Below are positions 1 to 10,183 of a stretch of DNA of 64,000 nt, piece by piece. The stretch lies in assembly GCF_029227915.1 (NCBI RefSeq), contig NC_079885.1:1426001-1490000 (forward strand). The letters are read 5' to 3'. Both the position numbers and the translations under genes were made by a program. Origin of the DNA: Hydractinia symbiolongicarpus. Lineage: Eukaryota; Cnidaria; Hydrozoa; Anthoathecata; Hydractiniidae. Position 1 is the first letter of the stretch. Every line of letters begins with the position of its first letter. The notes below the pieces were generated by a model. It did not search any database and was not told where the DNA came from. It worked only from the letters and a program-made list of their open reading frames with translations.

Positions 1-885
1 TTTCATTTTTGATGAGACGCTAAATGAAAGAAGTTTAATCGCCACAAACGAAAACCTGCGATTTCCCGTAAATCCCGGACTCGGCCCGTACAGTCAAAAG
101 TATAATAAGAAAGTACCCAGGGTGTAAACTCATTTCCAGAACGATTTTTTAAATTATTATTTCACCACTAAAGCCCATGAGACTTGTAGTTTTTAAAAAT
201 GTTTTCATTTTTGATGAGACGCTGAATAAAAGAAGTTTAATCGCCGGCAAACGAAAACCCGCCATTTCCCGTAAACCCTGGACTCGGCCCGTATAATCAA
301 AAGTATACAAAGAAAGTACCCATGGAGTAAACTCATTCCCCGAACGATTTTTTAAATTATTTTTTCAGCACTAAAACGCATGAGACTTGTAGTTTTTAAA
401 AATGTTTTCATTTTCGATGAGACGGTGAATAAAAGAAGTTTAATCGCCGGCAAACGAAAACCAGCGATTTCCCGTAAATCCTGGACTCGGCCCGTATAGT
501 CAAAAGTATACAAAGAAAGTACCCAGGGAGTAAACTCATTTCCCGAACGATTTTTTAAATTTTTTTTTCACCACTAAAACGCATGAGACTTGTAGGTTTC
601 AAAAATGTTTTCATTTTTGATGAGACGCTTAATGAAAGAGGTTTAATCGCCGGAAAACGAAAACCCGCGATTTCCCGTAAATCCCGGGCTTGGCTCGTAT
701 AGTCGAATGTATACAAAGAAAGTACCCTGTGAGTAAACTCATTTCCAGAACGATTTTTTAAATTATTTTTTCACCACTAAAACGCATAAGACTTGTTGTT
801 TTTAAAAATGTTTTCATTTTTGATGAGACGCTGAATAAAAGAAGTTTAATCGCCGGCAAACGAAAACCCGCGATTTCCCGTAAAT
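1..885 (+). repeat. Segmental copy matching 4056-4940 (offset 4055 bp)
   Basis: The window's first base aligns with 4056, and both stretches share rare markers such as gctaaatgaaag, gccacaaacg, cccgtacagtc, the taaaccctgg monomer and the aaaaccagcg monomer in the same order. Agreement fades near 890, where cccgggcttgg faces cccggcttgg, and the following monomers belong to different subfamilies. The left limit lies outside the window. Confidence 0.85.
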
Positions 886-886
886 C
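872..886 (+). other. Small hairpin-capable dyad in the monomer core (example copy)
   Basis: The segment gatttcccgtaaatc has a perfect 5-bp stem (gattt/aaatc) around a 5-nt loop (cccgt). It recurs in monomers that keep both arms; copies with gacttccc or with the aaaccc variant lose pairing. It is short and may be incidental, but it is the clearest dyad in the GC-rich core and overlaps the phased CCCG motifs. Confidence 0.5.
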
Positions 887-2373
887 CCGGGCTTGGCCCG
901 TATAGTCAAAAGTATAAAAAGAAAGTATCCAGGGAGTAAACTCATTTCCCGAACGATTTTTTATATTATTTTTTTACCACTAAACGCATGAGACTTGTAG
1001 TTTTCAAAAATATTTTCATATTTGATGGGACGCTGAATAAAAGAAGTTTAATCGCCGGCAAACGAAAATCCGCGATTTTCCGTAAATCCCGGTCTCGGCC
1101 CGTGTAGTCAAAAGTATACAAAGAAAGTACCCAGGGAGTAAACTCATTTCCCGAACGATTTTTTAAATTTATTTTTTCACCGCTAAAACGCATGAGACTT
1201 GTAGTTTTCAAAAATGTTTTCATTTTTGATGAGACGCTTAATGAAAGAGGTTTAATTGCCGGCAAACGAAATCCCGCGTTTTCCCGTAAATCCGGGGCTT
1301 GGCCCGTATTGTCGAATGTATACAAAGAAAGTACCCTGTGAGTAAACTCATTTCCAGAACGATTTTTTAAATTATTTTTTCACAACTAAAACGCATAAGA
1401 CTTGTAGTTTTTAAAAATGTTTTCATTTTTGATGAGACTCTGAATAAAAGAAGTTTAATCGCCGGCAAACGAAAACCCGCGATTTCCCGTAAATCCCGGC
1501 TTGGCCCGTATAGTCAAAAGTATACAAAGAAAGTACCAAGGGAGTAAACTCATTTCCCGAACGATTTTTTAAATAATTTTTTCACCACTAAAACGCATAA
1601 GACTTGTAGTTTTTAAAAATGTTTTCATCTTTGATGAGACGCTGAATAAAAGAAGTTTAATCGCCGGCAAACGAAAACCCGCGATTTCCCGTAAATCCCG
1701 GGCTTGGCCCGTATAGTCAAAAGTATAAAAAAAAAAGTACCCAGGGAGTAAACTCATTTCCCGAACGATTTTTTATATTATTTTGTTACCACTAAACGCA
1801 TGAGACTTGTAGTTTTCAAAAATATTTTCATATTTGATGGGACGCTGAATAAAAGAAGTTTAATCGCCGGCAAACGAAAATCCGCGATTTTCCGTAAATC
1901 CCGGACTGGGCCCGTATAGTCAAAAGTATACAAAGAAAGTACCCAGGGAGTAAACTCATTTCCCAAACGATTTTTTAAATTTATTTTTTCACCACTAAAA
2001 CGCATGAGACTTGTAGTTTTCAAAAATATTTTCATATTTGATGGGACGCTGAATAAAAGAAGTTTAATCGCCGGCAAACGCAAATCCGCGATTTTCCGTA
2101 AATCCCGGACTCGGCTCGTATAGTCAAAAGTATACAAAGAAAGTACCCAGGGAGTAAACTCATTTCCCGAACAATTTTTTAAGTTATTTTTTCACCACTA
2201 AAACGCATAAGACTTGTAGTTTTTAAAAATGTTTTCATTTTTGATGAGACGCTGAATAAAAGAAGTTTAATCGCCGGCAAACGAAAACCCGCGATTTCCC
2301 GTAAATCCCGGGCTTGGCCCGTATAGTCAAAAGTATAAAAAGAAAGTATCCAGGGAGTAAACTCATTTCCCGA

Positions 2374-2575
2374 ACGATTTTTTATATTATTTTTTTACCA
2401 CTAAACGCATGAGACTTGTAGTTTTCAAAAATATTTTCATATTTGATGGGACGCTGAATAAAAGAAGTTTAATCGCCGGCAAACGAAAATCCGCGATTTT
2501 CCGTAAATCCCGGACTCGGCCCGTATAGTCAAAAGTATACAAAGAAAGTACCCAGGGAGTAAACTCATTTCCCGA
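2374..2575 (+). repeat. 'atatt/tgatggg' subfamily monomer, 202 bp (example)
   Basis: Diagnostic changes from the consensus are ttttttatattattttttt, taccactaaacgc (one A fewer), caaaaatattttcatatttg and tgatgggacgc. Copies lie near 960, 1770, 3190, 3792, 6030, 6640, 7640, 10490, 12090, 13100, 14705, 16100, 16710, 17520, 18130 and 18730, and again near 45650, 47860 and 48870, where the later copies read tgattggacgc. I see none between about 21.7 and 45.6 kb, nor after 49.1 kb. The subfamily is therefore confined to the left block and to the spacer of the 16-kb unit. Confidence 0.88.
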
Positions 2576-2779
2576 ACGATTTTTTAAATTTATTTTTTCA
2601 CCACTAAAACGCATGAGACTTGTAGTTTTCAAAAATGTTTTCATTTTTGATGAGACGCTTAATGAAAGAAGTTTAATCGCCGTCAAACGAAATCCCGCGT
2701 TTTCCCGTAAATCCGGGGCTTGGCCCGTATAGTCGAATTTATACAAAGAAAGTACCCTGTGAGTAAACTCATTTCCAGA
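2576..2779 (+). repeat. 'ctgtgag' subfamily monomer, 204 bp (example)
   Basis: Diagnostic changes are aaatttattttttcacc (one extra T), gcttaatgaaag, cgaaatcccgcgttttccc, aatccggggcttgg, agtcgaat and gtaccctgtgagtaaac. It commonly follows the 'atatt' subfamily directly (near 966-1360, 2374-2780, 3184-3590, 6020-6430, 16705-17110, 17515-17920, 18115-18530, 45650-46050, 47852-48255). The two types therefore often behave as a dimer of about 406 bp. Related copies without the 'atatt' partner occur near 600-740, 4660-4800, 8510-8640, 19610-19740, 41460-41600, 41880-42000, 45310-45430, 47520-47640, 57530-57640, 57920-58040 and 61350-61470. Confidence 0.85.
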
Positions 2780-5006
2780 ACGATTTTTTAAATTATTTTT
2801 TCACCACTAAAACGCATAAGACTTGTAGTTTTTAAAAATGTTTTCATTTTTGATGAGACTCTGAATAAAAGAAGTTTAATCGCCGGCAAACGAAAACCCG
2901 CGATTTCCCGTAAATCCCGGCTTGGCCCGTATAGTCAAAAGTATACAAAGAAAGTACCCAGGGAGTAAACTCATTTCCCGAACGATTTTTTAAATTATTT
3001 TTCACCACTAAAACGCATAAGACTTGTAGTTTTTAAAAATGTTTTTATTTTTGATGAGACGCTGAATAAAAGAAGTTTAATCGCCGGCAAACGAAAACCC
3101 GCGATTTCCCGTAAATCCCGGGCTTGGCCCGTATAGTCAAAAGTATATAAAAAAAGTACCCAGGGAGTAAACTCATTTCCCGAACGATTTTTTATATTAT
3201 TTTTTTACCAATAAACGCATGAGACTTGTAGTTTTCAAAAATATTTTCATATTTGATGGGACGCTGAATAAAAGAAGTTTAATCGCCGGCAAACTAAAAT
3301 CCGCAATTTTCCGTAAATCCCGGACTCGGCCCGTACAGTCAAAAGTATACAAAGAAAGTACCCAGGGAGTAAACTCATTTCCCAAACGATTTTTTAAATT
3401 TATTTTTTCACCACTAAAACGCATGAGACTTGTAGTTTTCAAAAATGTTTTCATTTTTGATGAGACGCTTAATGAAAGAGGCTTAATCGCCGGCAAACGA
3501 AATCCCGCGTTGTCCCGTAAATCCGGGGCTTGGCCCGTATAGTCGAATGTATACAAAGAAAGTACCCTGTGAGTAAACTCATTTCCAGAACGATTTTTTA
3601 AATTATTTTTTCACCACTAAAACGCTTAAAACTTGTAGTTTTTAAAAATGTTTTCATTTTTGATGAGACTCTGAATAAAAGAAGTTTAATCGCCGGCAAA
3701 CGAAAACCCGCGATTTCCCGTAAATCCCGGCTTGGCCCGTATAGTCAAAAGTATAAAAAGAAAGTACCCAGGGAGTAAACTCATTTCCCGAACGATTTTT
3801 TATATTATTTTTTTACCACTAAACGCATGAGACTTGTAGTTTTCAAAAATATTTTCATATTTGATGGGACGCTGAATAAAAGAAGTTTAATCGCCGGCAA
3901 ACGAAAATCCGCGATTTTCCGTAAATCCCGGACTCGGCCCGTATAGTCAAAAGTATACAAAGAAAGTACCCAGGGAGTAAATTCATTTCCCGAACGATTT
4001 TTTAAATTATATTTTCACCACTAAAACGCATGAGACTTGTAGTTTTCAAAAATGTTTTCATTTTTGATGAGACGCTAAATGAAAGAAGTTTAATCGCCAC
4101 AAACGAAAACCTGCGATTTCCCGTAAATCCCGGACTCGGCCCGTACAGTCAAAAGTATAATAAGAAAGTACCCAGGGTGTAAACTCATTTCCAGAACGAT
4201 TTTTTAAATTATTATTTCACCACTAAAGCCCATGAGACTTGTAGTTTTTAAAAATGTTTTCATTTTTGATGAGACGCTGAATAAAAGAAGTTTAATCGCC
4301 GGCAAACGAAAACCCGCCATTTCCCGTAAACCCTGGACTCGGCCCGTATAATCAAAAGTATACAAAGAAAGTACCCATGGAGTAAACTCATTTCCCGAAC
4401 GATTTTTTAAATTATTTTTTCAGCACTAAAACGCATGAGACTTGTAGTTTTTAAAAATGTTTTCATTTTCGATGAGACGGTGAATAAAAGAAGTTTAATC
4501 GCCGGCAAACGAAAACCAGCGATTTCCCGTAAATCCTGGACTCGGCCCGTATAGTCAAAAGTATACAAAGAAAGTACCCAGGGAGTAAACTCATTTCCCG
4601 AACGATTTTTTAAATTTTTTTTTCACCACTAAAACGCATGAGACTTGTAGGTTTCAAAAATGTTTTCATTTTTGATGAGACGCTTAATGAAAGAGGTTTA
4701 ATCGCCGGAAAACGAAAACCCGCGATTTCCCGTAAATCCCGGGCTTGGCTCGTATAGTCGAATGTATACAAAGAAAGTACCCTGTGAGTAAACTCATTTC
4801 CAGAACGATTTTTTAAATTATTTTTTCACCACTAAAACGCATAAGACTTGTAGTTTTTAAAAATGTTTTCATTTTTGATGAGACGTTGAATAAAAGAAGT
4901 TTAATCGCCGGCAAACGAAAACCCGCGATTTCCCGTAAATCCCGGCTTGGCCCGTATAGTCAAAAGTATACAAAGAAAGTATCCAAGGAATAAAATCATT
5001 TCCCGA

Positions 5007-5209
5007 ACGATTTTTTAAATTATTTTTTCACCACTAAAACGCATGAGACTTGTAGTTTTTAAAAATGTTTTCATTTTTGCTGAGACGCTGAATAAAAGAA
5101 GTTTAATCGCCGGCAAACGAAAACCCGCGACTTCCCGTAAATCCCGGACTCGGCCCGTATAGTCAAAAGTATACAAAGAAAGTACCCAGGGAGTAAACTC
5201 ATTTCCCGA
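5007..5209 (+). repeat. Representative 203-bp monomer (reference for internal landmarks)
   Basis: This copy is close to my consensus, differing by tgctgag for tgatgag and gacttccc for gatttccc. Order of landmarks: a T6 run and a second T6 run about 12 bp apart; the segment ttcaccactaaaacgcatga; the palindrome tttttaaaaa followed by T4 and T5 runs; gagacgctgaataaaag, which contains an AATAAA hexamer at 5091-5096; the NaeI-type palindrome gccggc; the GC-rich CCCG block at 5124-5157; gtatac; then cagggagtaaactcatttcc and the next monomer. The first ~110 bp are about 29% GC, while consensus positions 111-150 are about 60% GC, so the monomer has two compositional halves. 203 bp is in the range of a nucleosome plus linker, but nothing here proves phasing. 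Confidence 0.95.
5124..5157 (+). other. GC-rich core with four CCCG tetramers about 10 bp apart
   Basis: In the reference monomer CCCG occurs at 5124, 5134, 5143 and 5154, i.e. spacings of 10, 9 and 11 bp, one per helical turn. The same four positions recur in most monomers, although each is lost in some subfamilies, usually by C to T in the CpG (cctg for cccg). The equal spacing would place the tetramers on one face of the helix. This could reflect an origin of the core from a ~10-bp short repeat, a multi-finger protein binding site, or rotational nucleosome positioning. The sequence does not decide between these. Confidence 0.7.
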
Positions 5210-7230
5210 ACGATTTTTTAAATTATATTTTCACCACTAAAACGCGTGAGACTTGTAGTTTTCAAAAATGTTTTCATTTTTGATGAGACGCTAAATGAAA
5301 GAAGTTTAATCGCCGCAAACGAAAACCTGCGATTTCCCGTAAATCCCGGACTCAGCCCGTATAGTCAAAAGTATAATAAGAAAGTACCCCGGGTGTAAAC
5401 TCATTTCCCAAACGATTTTTTAAATTATTATTTCACCACTAAAGCCCATGACACTTGTAGTTTTTAAAAATGTTTTCATTTTTCATGAGACGCTGAATAA
5501 AAGAAGTTTAATCGCCGGCAAACGAAAACCCGCCATTTCCCGTAAACCCTGGACTCGGCCCGTATAATCAAAAGTATACAAAGAAAGTACCCATGGAGTA
5601 AACTCATTTCCCGAACGATTTTTTAAATTATTTTTTCAGCACTAAAACGCATGAGACTTGTAGTTTTTAAAAATGTTTTCATTTTCGCTGAGACGGTGAA
5701 TAAAAGAAGTTTAATCGCCGGCAAACGAAAACCTGCGATTTCCCGTAAATACTGGACTCGGCTCGTATAGTCAAAAGTATACAAAGAAAGTACCCAGGGA
5801 GTAAACTCATTTCCCAAACGATTTTTTAAATTATTATTTCACCACTAAAACGCATAAGACTTGTAGTTTTTAAAAATGTTTTCATTTTTGATGAGACGCT
5901 GAATAAAAGAAGTTTAATCGCCGGCAAACGAAAACCCGCGATTTCCCGTAAATCCCGGGCTTGGCCCGTATAGTCAAAAGTATAACAAGAAAGTACCCAG
6001 GGAGTAAACTCATTTCCCGAACGATTTTTTATATTATTTTTTTACCACTAAACGCATGAGACTTGTAGTTTTCAAAAATATTTTCATATTTGATGGGACG
6101 CTGAATAAAAGAAGTTTAATCGCCGGCAAACGAAAATCCGCAATTTTCCGTAAATCCCGGACTCGGCCCGTATAGTCAAAAGTATACAAAGAAAGTACCC
6201 AGGGAGTAAACTCATTTCCCAAACGATTTTTTAAATTTATTTTTTCACCACTAGAACGCATGAGACTTGTAGTTTTCAAAAATGTTTTCATTTTTGATGA
6301 GACGCTTAATGAAAGAGGCTTAATCGCCGGCAAACGAAATACCGCGTTGTCCCGTAAATCCGGGGCTTGGCCCGTATAGTCGAATGTATACAAAGAAAGT
6401 ACCCTGTGAGTAAACTCATTTCCAGAACGATTTTTTAAATTATTTTTTCACCACTAAAACGCATAAAACTTGTAGTTTTTAAAAATGTTTTCATTTTTGA
6501 TGAGACTCTGAATAAAAGAAGTTTAATCGCCGGCAAACGAAAACCCGCGATTTCCCGTAAATCCCGGCTTGGCCCGTATAGTCAAAAGTATAAAAAGAAA
6601 GTACCCAGGGAGTAAACTCATTTCCCGAACGATTTTTTATATTATTTTTTTACCACTAAATGCATGAGACTTGTAGTTTTCAAAAATATTTTCATATTTG
6701 ATGGGACGCTGAATAAAAGAAGTTTAATCGCCGGCAAACGAAAATCCGCGATTTTCCGTAAATCCCGGACTCGGCCCGTATAGTCAAAAGTATACAAAGA
6801 AAGTACCCAGGGAGTAAATTCATTTCCCGAACGATTTTTTAAATTATATTTTCACCACTAAAACGCATGAGACTTGTAGTTTTCAAAAATGTTTTCATTT
6901 TTGATGAGACGCTAAATGAAAGAAGTTTAATCGCCACAAACGAAAACCTGCGATTTCCCGTAAATCCCGGACTCGGCCCGTACAGTCAAAAGTATAATAA
7001 GAAAGTACCCAGGGTGTAAACTCATTTCCAGAACGATTTTTTAAATTATTATTTCACCACTAAAGCCCATGAGACTTGTAGTTTTTAAAAATGTTTTCAT
7101 TTTTGATGAGACGCTGAATAAAAGAAGTTTAATCGCCGGCAAACGAAAACCCGCCATTTCCCGTAAACCCTGGACTCGGCCCGTATAATCAAAAGTATAC
7201 AAAGAAAGTACCCATGGAGTAAACTCATTT

Positions 7231-9583
7231 CCCAAACGATTTTTTAAAATTATTTTTTCACCACTAAAACGCATGAGACTTGTAGTTTTCAAAAATGTTT
7301 TCATTTTTGATGAGACGCTTAATGAAAGAGGCTTAATCGCCGGCAAACGAAATCCCGCGTTGTCCCGTAAATCCGGGGCTTGGCCCGTATAGTCGAATGT
7401 ATACAAAGAAAGTACCCTGTGAGTAAACTCATTTCCAGAACGATTTTTTAAATTATTTTTTCACCACTAAAACGCATAAAACTTGTAGTTTTTAAAAATG
7501 TTTTCATTTTTGATGAGACTCTGAATAAAAGAAGTTTAATCGCCGGCAAACGAAAACCCGCGATTTCCCGTAAATCCCGGCTTGGCCCGTATAGTCAAAA
7601 GTATAAAAAGAAAGTACCCAGGGAGTAAACTCATTTCCCGAACGATTTTTTATATTATTTTTTTACCACTAAATGCATGAGACTTGTAGTTTTCAAAAAT
7701 ATTTTCATATTTGATGGAACGCTGAATAAAAGAAGTTTAATCGCCGGCAAACGAAAATCCGCGATTTTCCGTAAATCCCGGACTCGGCCCGTATAGTCAA
7801 AAGTATACAAAGAAAGTACCCAGGGAGTAAATTCATTTCCCGAACGATTTTTTAAATTATATTTTCACCACTAAAACGCATGAGACTTGTAGTTTTCAAA
7901 AATGTTTTCATTTTTGATGAGACGCTAAATGAAAGAAGTTTAATCGCCACAAACGAAAACCTGCGATTTCCCGTAAATCCCGGACTCGGCCCGTACAGTC
8001 AAAAGTATAATAAGAAAGTACCCAGGGTGTAAACTCATTTCCAGAACGATTTTTTAAATTATTATTTCACCACTAAAGCCCATGAGACTTGTAGTTTTTA
8101 AAAATGTTTTCATTTTTGATGAGACGCTGAATAAAAGAAGTTTAATCGCCGGCAAACGAAAACCCGCCATTTCCCGTAAAGCCTGGACTCGGCCCGTATA
8201 ATCAAAAGTATACAAAGAAAGTACCCATGGAGTAAACTCATTTCCCGAACGATTTTTTAAATTATTTTTTCAGCACTAAAACGCATGAGACTTGTAGTTT
8301 TTAAAAATGTTTTCATTTTCGATGAGACGGTGAATAAAAGAAGTTTAATCGCCGGCAAACGAAAACCAGCGATTTCCCGTAAATCCTGGACTCGGCCCGT
8401 ATAGTCAAAAGTATACAAAGAAAGTACCCAGGGAGTAAACTCATTTCCCGAACGATTTTTTAAATTTTTTTTTCACCACTAAAACGCATGAGACTTGTAG
8501 GTTTCAAAAATGTTTTCATTTTTGATGAGACGCTTAATGAAAGAGGTTTAATCGCCGGAAAACGAAAACCCGCGAATTCCCGTAAATCCCGGGCTTGGCT
8601 CGTATAGTCGAATGTATACAAAGAAAGTACCCTGTGAGTAAACTCATTTCCAGAACGATTTTTTAAATTATTTTTTCACCACTAAAACGCATAAGACTTG
8701 TAGTTTTTAAAAATGTTTTCATTTTTGATGAGACGTTGAATAAAAGAAGTTTAATCGCCGGCAAACGAAAACCCGCGATTTCCCGTAAATCCCGGCTTGG
8801 CCCGTATAGTCAAAAGTATACAAAGAAAGTATCCAAGGAATAAACTCATTTCCCGAACGATTTTTTAAATTATTTTTTCACCACTAAAACGCATGAGACT
8901 TGTAGTTTTTAAAAATGTTTTCATTTTTGCTGAGACGCTGAATAAAAGAAGTTTAATCGCCGGCAAACGAAAACCCGCGACTTCCCGTAAATCCCGGACT
9001 CGGCCCGTATAGTCAAAAGTATACAAAGAAAGTACCCAGGGAGTAAACTCATTTCCCGAACGATTTTTTAAATTATATTTTCACCACTAAAACGCATGAG
9101 ACTTGTAGTTTTCAAAAATGTTTTCATTTTTGATGAGACGCTAAATGAAAGAAGTTTAATCGCCGCAAACGAAAACCTGCGATTTCCCGTAAATCCCGGA
9201 CTCAGCCCGTATAGTCAAAAGTATAATAAGAAAGTACACAGGGTGTAAACTCATTTCCCGAACGATTTTTTAAATTATTATTTCACCACTAAAGCCCATG
9301 AGACTTGTAGTTTTTAAAAATGTTTTCATTTTTGATGAGACGCTGAATAAAAGAAGTTTAATCGCCGGCAAACGAAAACCCGCCATTTCCCGTAAACCCT
9401 GGACTCGGCCCGTATAATCAAAAGTATACAAAGAAAGTACCCATGGAGTAAACTCATTTTCCGAACGATTTTTTAAATTATTTTTTCAGCACTAAAACGC
9501 ATGAGACTTGTAGTTTTTAAAAATGTTTTCATTTTCGATGAGACGGTGAATAAAAGAAGTTTAATCGCCGGCAAACGAAAACC
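7231..9583 (+). repeat. Segmental duplication, copy 2 (offset 3850 bp)
   Basis: It is the second copy of 3381-5733. It begins at a junction near 7231 where a monomer ending in cccatggag runs into one of the aaaattattttttcacc type. It ends near 9583, where the monomer switches from the acggtg type to the acccgcgactt type, a hybrid produced by an adjacent 608-bp duplication. Confidence 0.85.
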
Positions 9584-10183
9584 CGCGACTTCCCGTAAAT
9601 CCCGGACTCGGCGCGTATAGTCAAAAGTATACAAAGAAAGTACCCAGGGAGTAAACTCATTTCCCGAACGATTTTTTAAATTATATTTTCACCACTAAAA
9701 CGCATGAGACTTGTAGTTTTCAAAAATGTTTTCATTTTTGATGAGACGCTAAATGAAAGAAGTTTAATCGCCGCAAACGAAAACCTGCGATTTCCCGTAA
9801 ATCCCGGACTCAGCCCGTATAGTCAAAAGTATAATAAGAAAGTACCCAGGGTGTAAACTCATTTCCCGAACGATTTTTTAAATTATTATTTCACCACTAA
9901 AGCCCATGAGACTTGTAGTTTTTAAAAATGTTTTCATTTTTGATGAGACGCTGAATAAAAGAAGTTTAATCGCCGGCAAACGAAAACCCGCCATTTCCCG
10001 TAAACCCCGGACTCGGCCCGTATAATCAAAAGTATACAAAGAAAGTACCCATGGAGTAAACTCATTTCCCGAACGATTTTTTAAATTATTTTTTCAGCAC
10101 TAAAACGCATGAGACTTGTAGTTTTTAAAAATGTTTTCATTTTCGATGAGACGGTGAATAAAAGAAGTTTAATCGCCGGCAAA
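8946..10183 (+). repeat. 608-bp (three-monomer) tandem duplication
   Basis: The segment 8946-9553 repeats from 9554 to about 10183 with offset 608: the order acccgcgactt, gctaaatgaaag with gccgcaaacg and ctcagcccg, then gcccatgag with cccatggag is the same. The unit is 608 rather than 609 bp because one member monomer is 1 or 2 bp short. The hybrid monomer at 9473-9675, with acggtg in front and acccgcgactt behind, marks the in-register junction. Confidence 0.82.

Larger units (their letters stand above)
3381..5733 (+). repeat. Segmental duplication, copy 1 (offset 3850 bp)
   Basis: This stretch matches 7231-9583 at a constant offset of 3850 bp, including rare markers: cgcataaaactt/cgcttaaaactt, the gccacaaacg monomer, gagacgttgaat, and ttttgctgagacgctg. 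The 3850-bp offset corresponds to 19 monomers with small length variants. An upstream piece (about 3180-4393) is also repeated at 6017-7230 (offset 2837), so 6017-9583 is built from two overlapping copies of this segment joined near 7231. Confidence 0.87.

Noticed and set aside
966-1325. Minus-strand open frames of 62-64 and 119 codons (and one of 169) that recur throughout the array, encoding near-identical peptides
   Set aside because: They are phase shadows of the monomer. Nearly all start at TTG or GTG (TTG from cccaaacg or gtatacaaag read in reverse), and frames disappear where the monomer has cccgaacg instead. The 119-codon length arises only where a 204-bp (3 x 68) monomer lets the frame pass into the next copy. 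Changes between copies are not confined to third positions, and 1-bp indels are common.
3219-3542. Plus-strand open frames of 107 codons here and 71 codons at 15245-15460
   Set aside because: They are isolated, lack counterparts in most sister monomers, consist of the same repeat and show no coding signature.
5071-5130. Hammerhead ribozyme core (gatgag followed later by cgaaa), known from some satellites
   Set aside because: The conserved C before TGATGAG is T or otherwise absent, the segments expected to form stem II (gacgc and ggcaaac) do not pair, and no suitable stem III with a cleavage site follows.
5007-5209. CENP-B box in the monomer
   Set aside because: The stretches ttcgtttgccggcga and ttcgggaaatgag on the minus strand resemble the start of the box but lack its essential A and CGGG positions.
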